Assembly: GCA_018806915.1 (NCBI GenBank)
Contig: JAGKQI010000105.1
Coordinates: 1,922,001 to 1,986,000 of the forward strand
Source: Phytophthora colocasiae
Lineage: Eukaryota; Oomycota; Peronosporomycetes; Peronosporales; Peronosporaceae
Direction: 5' to 3'
DNA length: 64,000 nt
In this document: positions 21,912 through 32,760 of the stretch, piece by piece
How positions within the stretch are numbered: the stretch's first letter is position 1
How the letters are laid out: each line of letters begins with the position of its first letter
Position numbers and translations under genes: made by a program
Notes under the pieces: generated by a model
The model's input: the letters and a program-made list of their open reading frames with translations, nothing else
What the model was told of the DNA's origin: nothing
Database searches by the model: none

Positions 21912-23875
21912 ATGTTTCTGGCACAAATACGCTTGCGAGCCGCACAGAAGGTGGAATGCCAAGCTGGAATTCTCAGAGTCATTGGGGTAGGCGACCTGCT
22001 CATGTTTGTTTGCTTGATGTCTAATGAGCTCGTGGTGTTTCTGTGAAAACTGAGAAAGGAAGATTCTCTCGAGCCGCTAGAGACTAGAGAGTGTAGAGAT
22101 TCAAGTCCTGAAGCGGAGCAAAAGGTAGGCAATCTTCACCTTCCATTGCCAATTAGATGCTGAAATTGTCTTTGTTTTGTAGGAGGCTTCACTAAGACCC
22201 GCACAGGACATCCGAGACTGTCATACTGCAGACAGTACGTCAGATGTGGAGGACCCACTGGAGTGCTACAGGAAAATGCTCAAAATGGGTGTTCCTCGCC
22301 CTGCTGTTGAGAATCGAATGCGTAAGGATGGAGTTAACCCGGCCAGTCTAGACGGTCCCATTCAAAACGACATTGAACCAGAACCCACACCAGTGACGAG
22401 AGTAGTTGTGCCTACAACTAGGCGTCGGAAATGGCACTTAGCAGAAGTTCCGAAGTCAGATCGCGCACAACCTCCGTCCAACGGGTCCATTTGGACTCGT
22501 GTTAGTGAGGACAAGGCACACCAGCGCGTCTCTGCTGCATCGCAAGCTCACATTAGAAGCCTTTTTGTTCGAGATATCGACAACCCTGTGGTGAAATCTT
22601 GTGAGGCTGCTGTGCCAGTGACGAGAAACGCTGAGTTGATTCAGCGTATTTCGACAACGAAGAAGGACAAGGTGCGAATCATGACGGGAAACAAGGCAGT
22701 GACCCTCGAGTTGTCGCTACAGCATATCACGAAGCCATTTGATGTCGTGGCGAAGGATGTGAACATCCTGACTGCCATGTATCTACATGACACGAACATC
22801 AAAACAATTATGTCCATGTGGCCTAATAAGGCCGAGCAGGATGCCCTTGATGCGTACTCTGAGGATTTCAAAGAGCTGGGACGTGTAAGTTTTACGGAGT
22901 GGAGAGAAAAACAATAATTCCTGACTGGTAAAAATGCTATGGATTTCTTCAGTGTGAACAGTTTCTGGTGAAGATTCGTGCAGTGCAAATGGTGAAGGAG
23001 AAGCTCCAATGTCTCTTGCTGAAAATGGAGATCGCTTCACGCGCTGAGCATGTAAAGTATGATAATATGCTAGTGATTTATCGATGTTTGGTTGGAAGCT
23101 GACGGCTTGTTTCTTTACAGACAATCAATGGAACTTGTAACCCGGGCGTTGAATCAAATCTGCGCGAGTTCCAAGTTCACTAAAGTGATGAGATTGCTTC
23201 GAGACTTTGCTAATCTCGTTAACGAAGAATTCGTGGCGAATTACAAGTCAAGGTTCTCGTTAGAGTCGCTGCTCAAGATGAACCATACCAAGGCCTTCGA
23301 CACGAACACCACGACGATCTTTGATGGTTTTTTGGATATTCTTCGGGTACGATCTGCAGCAAGTATTTGCTAGAAAAAACTAATCCTTGCTTATTTTTTT
23401 GCAGACTGAGCAAGATGGAGCTTTGGTGAACTTCTACGAGGAAATCAACCTGGTCATGCAGTGCAAGAGTGTGTCGGTTAGTGGTCTCACGTCCGAAATG
23501 AATCAACTCCACGAGGGTTACCAATTGGTAATGCACGTTATCAAGGCAAGCAGTAATGCACCTGGCGAAGAAGCAGAGCTAGCAGAAATGGCTTTCAAGC
23601 AGTTCGCAGACGAAATTGGCGACAGACTGCGTGGTGTACAGGCAGGTTTCGACAATATGGAGAAGAGCGTAAGCGAAAATCTCTCTTATTCTTGGTTATC
23701 ATCAAATAATGCTGATGGAGTTTTGTTGCGTTCTGTACAGCACCGCCAGTTCGTGTCGTGGTTTGAGGAGAACCCAACTGTGCCCTTGGACCACCACCTC
23801 AAGGCAATTGCTCAGTTCGCTTCAGACGCCAAAGATCGATTCGCTGTGCTCAATTGGCCTGCGTCGCGCATGTAA
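21912..23875 (+). CDS. FH2-domain (formin-like) protein without FH1
   Basis: Seven exons: 21912-21986, 22059-22124, 22183-22884, 22953-23056, 23121-23346, 23405-23668 and 23741-23875, giving about 523 residues. Phases join without stops; the last intron (72 bp, GTAAGC..TACAG) is itself open in frame. YRKMLKMGVPRPAVENRM is a short motif common upstream of FH2 domains. The FH2 core then shows KWHLAEVP, GSIWTRVSEDK, RSLFVRD, then LRDFANLVN and FSLESLLKMNHTKAFD, matching the lasso, knob and post regions. FH2 dimers nucleate and elongate actin. No proline-rich FH1 is present, which is unusual. The first exon is the least certain; similar frame continues upstream to about 21838. Confidence 0.75.
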
Positions 23876-24078
23876 ACAGAACCGTCGTGGTCAAGACTAT
23901 TTAGTTGCAGTTCTTCCGTTGACAAGAGCTGTACTTCTGCCAAGAAACCTTCTTGCAAATTGTATCAGAATTGGCCTGAACTCAGCGATATATTACACGT
24001 TTGCACTAACTATCTAAGTGTGGTTTTTATGATACAGGGCGTCACAACGCCCATAACTTAAGTTGGTCCATTGATGCT

Positions 24079-24540
24079 TCACAGACCGATCATAGTAGCG
24101 TTCTTGCAGATGAAGAGCATGAACCGGTTGCGGCATTCTCGGAGCTGATCTTGCATGTCGATGAGTGCAAAGTGGTTGTAGTGCACTCGGCAGAGATATT
24201 GCATCATAGTGAGCATTTGCTGGCACATTTCTCGGATCTGCGGCACTGTAAGTGGCTCGGGGGAGGCCATGAGTTCCCCAATCTGCTCCAAAGCGGTTGA
24301 AAAGTTGCGTACAGGCGCGTCATCACACTGGAGGTCTTTGCAGAGGTCCACAGCTACCAGAAGCAGCAGTTCCAGTTCCTCTCGCAGCAGAGTCGCGTCT
24401 TCCAGGACCATTTCATACTCGAGCTCAGTCCACGCGTAACGTGCACGTTTCTCCCTGCAGTCGTCGCTGAGTACGATCTTGCGCTTGCGGCTAGTGGAGA
24501 CCTGCGGCGGCAGCGGCTGGCGCTTGTCGACGAGCAACAT
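24079..24540 (-). CDS. Uncharacterised 153-residue protein
   Basis: Starts MLLVDKRQPLPPQV; the frame stays open upstream for 75 codons but without an ATG. An early basic stretch (SRKRKIVLSDDCREKRAR) looks like a nuclear localisation signal. The rest is predicted helical, with an acidic, leucine-rich section (ELEYEMVLEDATLLREELELLLLV) and a Met/Gln-rich C-terminal half. The size and composition recall small nuclear or Mediator-type subunits, but I recognise no family. It is a convergent neighbour of the FH2 gene. Confidence 0.6.
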   Translation of the reverse strand: MLLVDKRQPLPPQVSTSRKRKIVLSDDCREKRARYAWTELEYEMVLEDATLLREELELLLLVAVDLCKDLQCDDAPVRNFSTALEQIGELMASPEPLTVPQIREMCQQMLTMMQYLCRVHYNHFALIDMQDQLRECRNRFMLFICKNATMIGL

Positions 24541-26330
24541 GTTGGTGTTAAAGGCGAAAGGTTGGAAAATGGTGGCGATACGACGGAAGGAGCGTCGACT
24601 GAGTCTGATAATGAAGAGGTGGTGGGTGCACTCGACTTGCACTTGACTGAGCGCGTTGGTAAATGAGCTGCTGCTTGTCGCGCCATCAAATATTCCACGA
24701 GCCGGATGGTGTGAAAAATTGGCGTTGGCGACACTGGAGACGAAATTTGCAAAATATTTCTTCACTTGGTTAAAGTATGTGGGGTCCTACGTTGGGAATG
24801 TCCTTTCTTTGCTTCAGTTGCTTTTTCGTATGCAGTTAAAGAGAATGAGTCAGTTTTGGCGGGTACTGCTCAAGTGAATTTTTCTTGGCGTATGGCTCTA
24901 CCAGTCGCTGACAATGCTGCTAACTGTGGGGTAAAAAGTTGTAGGGCTAATAGGTAGACGCTTCTCTTTCGTCCAAACTTTTGTACCCGATCAATGTGCT
25001 CAAGTATCGCACCGGGAAACTAGTTTCAAGCTCGCATGGTACTTTTTTCTCAAAATCCGTGTCTGATTTCAATGCAAGCCTGCAGTCTGCAACAAAACTT
25101 ATCTTCCCCTTCACCGGAGTGCAAGCGGTACAGTGAAGCCACCTTCCTTCGCGATCGAGCGGCGCTGAAATAACGACCCAGCAATTTTTGCAACTCGACA
25201 CATGTACTTGCTGTTGGCCGTTGCATTCCGTCAAGCGCTGAGTGTGAAGCTTCTTCAATCCGTGCTGACCACTGTAAAGCTCATTCGCAGCCCTCTGCTA
25301 TCAGTAACGTCCAGCCAAAACTCGCACTTGGGGCTCGTCATTTGCGATAAGGCGGCTGGAATCTATTTTCAAGCTTGCGACTGGTTCGTCAGGAAATTTC
25401 GGTCCGTTGCGGCCAAAGTATCAGAAAGGAAATCGGCATTGAGGTCGCCAAAGACGTCGAGGAGACGTCGTCGATTGATTTGCTGTGCCGCTGGTGGCGT
25501 CGAAGCAGCCGGCTAGAACTAACTTCCATTCCTTTCTTCACCACCGCATGGCTGTCGAATCAAGCCGCTCGTCGTGAATTCAATTCCGAAATTCGGACCA
25601 CCTCGACTCGAGGTGGTCGAGGATACTAGTACAATTTTTAGTTGAAGCGGATAAACCGGCTTCCGACACAAGTAGTCGGAACATGGCTACACTCATGGAG
25701 ATGTGCTTGTCGTTGTTGCACGCAGGGTCTCCGCCATCCAAACGTCTGGTACTCAATGCGAAGCGAAGCCCAGCCAGCCGATAGAGCTGTCCGTCAACAC
25801 TCTGTGGCCAGCGATTTCCTCCTTATGGTTGCAACTTGGTGGTGGTGATTGTGCTGGAATCGCCAACACACTGATGATCGCCCACCATGGAAAATAGGGC
25901 CCGAAATATTGTAGCTTGGTAATGTTGGCAATAGAGCAGTACGCCACCAAAATATCAGTGTACAATGTACAACCTGCCAACGTACTGAAAATCCTAATGA
26001 ATCGAAGTAGTTTGCAATGGAGTGATCGAGACAATCCGCGCGGTGCACGTGTTCAGTGCACAAGTGCATGGGAAAACGTCAGATCAGCTGCAAAATTCAC
26101 ACGTACGATGAACGTGGCGATCAGTTCTACTGGATAGACTTAGAATCGAGGTGGTCTAACACTCATGAATGAATACGTCCAGCGCAAGGCGGCACTTCCA
26201 GCAGCCTATTGAGACGCCGACAACAATTACCCGCAATGCTTGGCCAGCAACGTGAATCGTGACATCTAACTTGAAGTGCCTTCAACCCCAACGGAGCAAA
26301 ATGTCCAAACGTATCAGAGCCTCAGCTCCT
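24541..26330. other. Intergenic, 1.8 kb, no recognised gene
   Basis: Only short frames with stops are seen. On the minus strand, 25753-26034 stays open over a hydrophobic stretch (FSTLAGCTLYTDILVAYC, then FPWWAIISVLAIPA) that could be a remnant of a membrane-protein gene. A sharp palindrome is at 25596-25618, and its arm recurs at 26146-26156. Confidence 0.4.
25596..25618. repeat. Near-perfect palindrome, 11-bp arms
   Basis: GACCACCTCGA, one base, then TCGAGGTGGTC. The arm TCGAGGTGGTC occurs again at 26146-26156, so 25596-26156 is bracketed by inverted copies. This could mark a small non-autonomous element, but no target duplication is visible. Confidence 0.6.
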
Positions 26331-27006
26331 CTATCTGCGTGACCCCTTTTTACCCTGCTTAACTTTCCTAGTAACGAGTGGCCTTCCCTGCATCAACATA
26401 TCCAGCGCCTTGCGGTTCACACATTCACCCGTGGACGTGTCCAGCTGCAGCTGCCGGCCACCCATCGCAAAGCTGTAGGCGTCCTTGCCATCGAATCCAA
26501 GCAACTTGAAATCTGTAACAGCCACCACAACATCAGCTTCATCCAACCTCATTATAACCCTCTGTACACGCACCTTTCGGCGAGGCCTCCAGCACCTCCT
26601 TCACCCCCACACCCATGACAGACACACGTACGAACTCTTCCGGGTTGCCCATTTTCCGACACGTGACAATATCTGTGACCACTCTATCGCAGAGTCTTTT
26701 CGCCCCAAAGAAAACCGTAGCCGATGCACTGCAGATAGCTCCACTCGTGGCCAGCACCTCCAGCATATTGGCGCTAGCGTCCGCTTGGTACACAAGACTA
26801 CCAGACAGTAGAAGTGCGCAATACATTTGAAAACGACTGCCAGGCCCCATCCAGCGTACAAAGTCCCCGCCACAGTTCTGCACAATTGGAGTCTCATGCA
26901 CCTTCTCTCTGTCTACAGGTACTTGGATCTTGGGCTTCGCAGCGAAGCCCCGCGTCAGCACAGGCGTCGAGCGGCTCAGCGCCAGCATAGCCGCTCGATG
27001 TAGCAT
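26331..27006 (-). CDS. Probable mitochondrial membrane protein, unknown family
   Basis: Exons 26574-27006 and 26331-26512 (minus strand) give 204 residues; the 61-bp intron has a GTGCGT donor and GTTACAG acceptor and joins EASPK to DFKLLGF. The N-terminus MLHRAAMLALSRSTPVLTRGFAA is basic and acid-free, a typical mitochondrial presequence. Two hydrophobic segments follow at about 60-80 and 84-104. The C-terminus is basic (KVKQGKKGSRR). The layout (presequence, two helices, soluble tail) resembles TMEM70/TMEM186/TMEM223-type proteins, but the resemblance is architectural only. It is divergent from the ubiquitin protease gene. Confidence 0.7.
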
Positions 27007-27168
27007 TTTGTAAAGGACTATTTTTATGAGGAGTAAAAATTTGCGTTCCTTTAGTCCGACCAAAGTTAATCTAGATCAACATTTTCAATTTAGTCTGACC
27101 AAAGTTCATCTAGATCAACCTTTTTTTAGTCCGACCAAAGTTAAACTAGACTCTACTTGCGGAACAGC

Positions 27169-28801
27169 ATGGCGAATTGGTACGAGGCCTCGTCATTCGC
27201 TGGTGATTCGCCTCTACGGGCCAAGACTTCACGCGTTCCGTGGCTGTTGCTGTTCTGGTGGACTCAGACGACGTTGTGGCTTCGACGCTGGCTGAAATTC
27301 TGGGTGTATCGGCCTCTAATGCGTCTCGGGATCGGTTCGATTGACGATGACGAAGAAGAAAATGACGTAGATGACGTCCAAGCACCTCCATCGGACAACC
27401 AGCAGCAGGATCCGGTTCTTCCCTGTGGATTGGTCAATAATGGCAATTTATGCTTCGTCAACGCTGTGTTACAATGCCTCGCAGCAGTCCCAAGCTTCCT
27501 GGACAGTGTGGATCGAGCTTTACGCATGCGAACACAACTGCATATGGTTCGAGAGGCAGATGACGCTCAAGTACAGAAGCTCCTTGTGGCGGAGACGCTT
27601 GTGAGTATCTTAAGAGGAATTTCACCAGCTTTTGACAGAGATGAGGACGAGTTGGAGCTTGAAGCTGAAGCAGGAGTCAGACGCAGAGGAGATCAAGACA
27701 GAATCAGACACAACAGAGACGACAACCAGCAGAAGATGAGGCGGTTTAGATCAGCTGCTAGTCGATGCACGTACTTGGTGTCTAGTGCTGCTTCGAGACA
27801 GGAACAACAGGACGCGGAGGAGTTTCTGACTTTCTTACTGGAACTGCTGCACGATCTGCTGCGTGCTCCAGCACAGCCTGTTCGATCCGATGAAGAAGAA
27901 CGGGTCCATTTTTTGCAGTCTGAGAAGTGGTTCTTGAAGAAACTCAAGAGCTACGACCCGAACGACCCGAGGTCCTACATGCAAGCTGTTGGTGAGTTGA
28001 ATGTTGCGATGGTTAAGTGGTCATTAAACTGACTGAATGTTGTTTTTTGTCGTGTAGCAAACCTCGGTGAAGTGCGCTGGAATCATTTCCTCCGACAGAA
28101 TTCTTCCGTAGTTACTGATCTCTTCTCGGGACAGACTGTACGTGGGTCGCAGTGCTGCAGTTGTGCGAATCTTACCTGTCATCACGAAGAACAACGGTGC
28201 GTTGCTGCTTTCTTGGGTTGTGCGAAAGTTAGCACTAATATCCCTATCTTTTTACAGAGTTATTTCACTGACAATCACCCAAGGAAAGGGTAGCCAAACG
28301 CTTGCCGAGTGTCTGGAACACTTTCGTCACCCGGAACAGCTTTCAGGCGAGAACCGCGTGTTCTGCGACGGCTACTGCCAAGCTAAAACGGCTCGTCTTA
28401 CCCAGATTCTGCTGCAGCGTGTGCCTCCAGTGCTGGTTCTGCGACTGCAACGATTCAAACACACGTCAATGAGAGGACGTACAGAAAAAGTAGACACTCC
28501 AGTGAGTTTTCCGTGTGGAAGTGATGAGCTCCTGGATATCACGCAAAACGCCTTTTTCCGGGATGAAGAGAAACGCGTCAACTTCGAGCTGGTAGCGGTG
28601 TGTGCTCATCTCGGAAGCTCTATTGACTCTGGTCACTACGTTGCGTATGTGCGGCATCAGGATTCACGGAGAGATACAGGAGCTTCTGACCAGTGGCTCC
28701 GGATCGACGATGAGGTGGTTTCCGTGATAAATAAGTCCAAGCTTCAAAGCGAGACGTTGAAGTCAGCATATCTGCTCTTCTATAGTCAAGTATCTAGGTG
28801 A
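27169..28801 (+). CDS. Ubiquitin-specific protease with N-terminal membrane anchor (USP30-like)
   Basis: Exons 27169-27991, 28058-28196 and 28258-28801 give 501 residues starting MANWYEASS. Residues about 24-46 are a Trp/Leu-rich hydrophobic segment, suitable as a membrane anchor. The Cys box GLVNNGNLCFVNAVLQCL puts the nucleophile at about 95. QEQQDAEEFLTFLL follows at about 212, zinc-binding CCSC..C..H in exon 2, and the His box SGHYVAYVRH at about 445. The end YLLFYSQV is typical of USPs. Short length plus an N-terminal anchor resembles USP30, an outer-mitochondrial-membrane deubiquitinase; that assignment is inference. An acidic and Arg-rich insert lies at about 145-195. Confidence 0.88.
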
Positions 28802-28903
28802 GTTCGCTTGAAGTAACAACTATTTTGCCTTTCGAAAAGTGTACTTAATATCTCTATTTTTTCTGAAAAAGGTGAATTGCAATTTTTTTCTTGGAGAAGG
28901 AAC

Positions 28904-30574
28904 ATGACCACCATCTTCTGCGCTATACCTGAGCTGGGGAGTGTCTTTCATGTGGACATTGATATCGCGCACAACTTTGTTGGAGAGCTGAAGAACAAGA
29001 TCAAAGAAGTGCAGCCCCATACGATTTGTTTTGATGCTGATATGCTAAGGCTTTATCTCGCGAAGAGTGATGGCATGTGGCTGAACTCGAGTGACGAAGA
29101 CGTTCGAGCACTCGAGAGAGGAGAAGTTCGCGAGCGTGTGGGAAATCTCATGTTGGAGCATTTACTACTTGTTCCAAATGAGAAGCTCAACCACGATGCG
29201 TACTTTGGCAAGCGATTCAAACCGGTAGCTCACGACATCCATGTGCTCGTTGAAATGCCAGAAGACTGCGAATTTTCTGGGAGTAGTAACATGGTGACTA
29301 TCTTCTGCGCTATACCTGAGCTGGGGAGTGTCTTTTCTGTGGACGTTAACATCAGACACACAGTCGGTCAGCTGAAGAGAAAGATTAAAGAGGCGAAGTC
29401 CCATACGATTTGTTTTGATGCTAATTTGCTAAGGCTTTATCTCGCGAAGAGTGATGGCATGTGGCTGAACTCGAATGACGAAGACGTCCGAGCACTCGAG
29501 AGAGGTGAAGTTCGCGAGCGTGTGGGAAATCTCATGTTGGAGCATTTACTACTTCCTCAAAACGAGAAGCTCAACCACGATGCGTACTTTGGCAAGCGAT
29601 TCAAACTGGTAGCTCGCGACATCCATGTGCTCGTTGAAATGCCAGAAGACTGCGAATTTCCTGGGAGTAGTAACATGGTGACTATCTCCTGCGCTATACC
29701 TGAGCTGGGGAGTGTCTTTCCTGTGCACGTTAACATCAGACACACGGTCCATCAGCTGAAGAGAAAGATCAAAGAGGCGAAGCCCCATACGATTTGTTTT
29801 GATGCTGATTTGCTAAGGCTTTATCTCACGAAGAGCGATGGCATGTGGCTGAACGAGAATGACGAAGACGTCCGAGCCCTCGAGAGAGGAGAAATTCGCG
29901 AGCGAGTGGGAAATCTCATGTTGAAGCATTTACTACTTCCTCAAAACGAGAAGCTCAACCACGATGCGTACTTTGGCAAGCGATTCAAACCGGTAGCTCG
30001 CGACGTCCATGTGCTCGTTGAAATGCCAGAAGACTGCGAATTTCCTGGGAGTAGTAACATGGTGACTATCTTCTGCGCTATACCCGGGGCTGGAAGTGTC
30101 TTTCCTGTGCATATCAATACAACACAAACATTCGGCGACTTGAAGAACACGATCAAAGAGGCGAAGCCCACTTTGGTTCGGTATGATGCGGACTTGCTAA
30201 AGCTCTATTTGGCGAAGGATCGTGGTGGATGGCTGACAACTACGACTTCGGATCACGTAAAAAATCTCATGAAAGAACAGTTGACACTAGATGAAACCTG
30301 GCAGCTCGACGACAGCACATGTTTTGGTAGGGACTTTGAACCTGCAGCTCATGATATCCATATTATCGTGAAAAGGCCGGAAGACCAGAAGGAATTTATC
30401 GACGAAAGTGAGTTGCATGTTTCTCGGGGCGATTTCTTTGATGCTAACCATTTAAAAAATGTAGGAAGTGGGTCAACCGTTAGCGAACTTTTTCCGCTTC
30501 AGTCACTGCAAGCAGCTGTGGAGTGGCTCTTTGGCATGAATCAAGAAGGTTTACAGAAGAAAAAGACTGATTAA
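28904..30574 (+). CDS. Protein of four tandem CRN N-terminal modules
   Basis: The open frame gives 556 residues starting MTTIFCAIPELGSVF. Four modules begin at 28904, 29291, 29675 and 30059, spaced 129, 128 and 128 codons. Each runs from a CAIPELGSVF strand through the LRLYLAK motif (the CRN LFLAK equivalent) and WLN...R.LERGE to DIHVLVEMPED (the CRN HVLV boundary), where effector domains normally begin. Module 4 is diverged (LLKLYLAKDRGGWL). No CRN C-terminal domain follows, only about 40-60 residues ending LFGMNQEGLQKKKTD. A 57-bp in-frame intron (30408-30464; GTGAGT, TGCTAAC branch, TGTAG) probably removes 19 codons, leaving 537. No signal peptide is seen. CRN N-termini are ubiquitin-like delivery headers; repeating them is unusual. 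Confidence 0.85.
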   Translation: MTTIFCAIPELGSVFHVDIDIAHNFVGELKNKIKEVQPHTICFDADMLRLYLAKSDGMWLNSSDEDVRALERGEVRERVGNLMLEHLLLVPNEKLNHDAYFGKRFKPVAHDIHVLVEMPEDCEFSGSSNMVTIFCAIPELGSVFSVDVNIRHTVGQLKRKIKEAKSHTICFDANLLRLYLAKSDGMWLNSNDEDVRALERGEVRERVGNLMLEHLLLPQNEKLNHDAYFGKRFKLVARDIHVLVEMPEDCEFPGSSNMVTISCAIPELGSVFPVHVNIRHTVHQLKRKIKEAKPHTICFDADLLRLYLTKSDGMWLNENDEDVRALERGEIRERVGNLMLKHLLLPQNEKLNHDAYFGKRFKPVARDVHVLVEMPEDCEFPGSSNMVTIFCAIPGAGSVFPVHINTTQTFGDLKNTIKEAKPTLVRYDADLLKLYLAKDRGGWLTTTTSDHVKNLMKEQLTLDETWQLDDSTCFGRDFEPAAHDIHIIVKRPEDQKEFIDESELHVSRGDFFDANHLKNVGSGSTVSELFPLQSLQAAVEWLFGMNQEGLQKKKTD

Positions 30575-30765
30575 CTCAAAGCGCATGAACTTCTGAGCAT
30601 TCGGCAGTGAAAAAAGACCCTACTTGCATTCTTCAATCATTCATTCATTGTTTGCCGTATTTCACACCTCGGTGGCGATATTACGTTCAGTAGGTGCATA
30701 GTCTTATGGATTAGCAAAATAAAACATGTACTTCGAATGTATTAACGCTTTCTAATGCATCCGAC

Positions 30766-32306
30766 TCACGGTATTTGCTGGTATGGAAACCCCATCGTCA
30801 TGTAAGCCTTATTTATCTCGTCCTCGTACGCCTTTTCCATGATATCCAGCACCACACGCATTCCTCCGTACAGAAGGCCAGCTGCAACCGCCACAAGAAA
30901 GCACACGTACAGAGGAACCCCGCTAGTAATACAACCTTTTTCATCTGTAGGGTTTATCCCGTTCGCCAAAGCCACCACAACGATGAATGTGCATATTGTA
31001 AAGAGCACGTCTCGCGTCGTCTTGACGCACTCTCTACGTTCTAAACGAATTAGTTAGCAAGAATGGTGAAACCCAACAGCCAACATGAAAACTTACTTTT
31101 GTAGTGGCGAACAATGGTCGGGTCTTCCGCTTCTTTCACGAGCACATGAATGTCACGATCTACTGGGGAGAATCTCTTGCCAAAAGCCGTGTCGTGATTG
31201 AGCTTCAAATCGCAAAATAGTAGCAAATCGTCTTTCATGAGATCTTTTACTCCATCCCGAACTTCTCTTCTCAACAGCGCCGAGGTGTTATCGTCACGCA
31301 GACTTAGCCATCGACCACGATCCTTCGCCAAATAGAGCTTTAGCAAGTCCGCATCATACCGAATCAAATTGGGCTTCGCCTCTTTGATCTTGTTCTTCAA
31401 GTCGCCAACTCTTAGTCTGTTGTCAATGTGCACAGGAAAGACACTTCCAGCCTCAGGTATAGCGCAGGAGATGGTGATCATGTTGTTTCTCCCAGGAAAC
31501 TCGCAGTCTTCTGGTATATCAATGAGCACATGGACATCCCGCGTTGTCGGTTCGAATCGCTTGCCAAAGTACGCATCGTGGTTGAGCTTCTCGTTTTGAG
31601 GAAGAAGTAAACGCTCCAACATGAGATTTCCCACTCGCTCGCGAATTTCTCCTCTCTCAAACGCTCGGACGTCTTCGTCATTCGCGTTCAGCCACATGCC
31701 ATCGCTCTTCGTGAGATAAAGCCTTAGCAAATCAGCATCAAAACAAATCGTATGGGGCTTCGCCTCTTTGATCTTTCTCTTCAGCTGATGGAATGTGTGT
31801 CTGATGTTAACGTCCACAGGAAAGACACTCCCCAGCTCAGGTATAGCGCAGGAGATAGTCACCATGTTACTACTCCCAGGAAATTCGCAGTCTTCTGGCA
31901 TTTCAACGAGCACATGGATGTCGCGGGCTACCCGTTTGAATCGCTTGCCAAAATACGCATCGTGATTGAGCTTCTCGCTTGTAACAAGTAGTAAATGCTC
32001 CAACATGAGATTTCCCACTGGCTCGCGAATTTCTCCTCTCTTAAACGCTCGGACGTCTTCGTCATTCTCGTTCAGCCACCTGCCATCACTCTTCGCGAGA
32101 TAAAGCCTTAGCAAATCAGCGTCAAAACAAATGGTATGGGACTTCGCCTCTTGGATCTTGTCCTTCAGCTGACCGACTGTGTCTCTGATATCGATGTTCA
32201 CATGAAAAACACTTCCCAGCTCAGGTATAGCGCAGAAAATGGTGGTCATGTTGCTTCTCTTGGAAAGGTCGACGACGCTCGCGGGTAAAACAGCAGACAA
32301 ATCCAT
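30766..32306 (-). CDS. Three tandem CRN N-terminal modules spliced to a two-helix membrane tail
   Basis: Exons 31097-32306 and 30766-31040 (minus strand) give 494 residues; the 56-bp intron has GTAAGT, TTGCTAAC and TTTAG. Modules start near residues 20, 148 and 276, each with CAIPE.GSVF, LYLAK or LYLTK and HVLV. The last module matches the last module of 28904-30574. Exon 2 is in frame across the junction and encodes VLFTICTFIVVVALANGI and GVPLYVCFLVAVAAGLLYGG, two membrane helices, then a short tail. This suggests a membrane-anchored protein with three ubiquitin-like heads. The gene is convergent with its paralogue. Retaining the intron would give a soluble form ending WLLGFTILAN. I see no enzyme or classic CRN effector domain. 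Confidence 0.82.
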
Positions 32307-32760
32307 GTCTTTGTGGTGGCTTGTGGACCAATCGAGATATCGGGCCGGCTAGATTGTGCTAGGGAGGAACCACTGGCGTTGCGATTAGATGGAGATCCCG
32401 AAGAGAGGCTGTCACTCTTGGCTTCTTGGCTCTGTGCGAGGGGTCTATCGGACCAGCTAGGTTGTGCTTGAGAGCGACTTGCGGGGTTGGAGGTAAAAGT
32501 GAGAATGGACTGTTCTTTCTTGAACCAGCTTACCAGCTTCATCTCGAGATCCAGTCTCTCGCAGCAGCGAGCTTCTTCACAAGATAACAGTCTCTTGCTG
32601 ACAAGCTTTCTCTGCAAAAAGATTTCATTGAATGATGCCTTTCTTCGATATCCTAACGAATAGAGTTTAGAATAAACTCGACCTGACAGAATTGATAACT
32701 GTACCTTCTCGCTATGACCAACACGCGTGGTGCAACGAAGCTGAACACAGCACCAGAGTA
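32307..32760 (-). other. Upstream region of CRN-module gene with a second open frame
   Basis: A minus-strand frame runs from 32617 to 32246 and overlaps the start of the CRN-module gene in another frame. It is Ser/Gln-rich, contains an in-frame ATG (MKLVSWFKKEQ), and is preceded by a splice-acceptor-like TTTGCAG. It may be an upstream exon joined by splicing, an upstream open frame, or chance. Not resolved from sequence. Confidence 0.3.

Noticed and set aside
23669..23740. Coding continuation across the last FH2-gene intron
   Set aside because: The 72 bases are open in frame but are bounded by GTAAGC and a TGTACAG acceptor, and removing them gives a better fit; treated as an intron.
28799..28901. 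Fusion of the ubiquitin protease to the CRN-module gene by splicing from GTGAGT at 28798
   Set aside because: A donor-like and an acceptor-like site exist, but the protease ends naturally at YLLFYSQVSR and the CRN-module gene has its own ATG and matching paralogue start.
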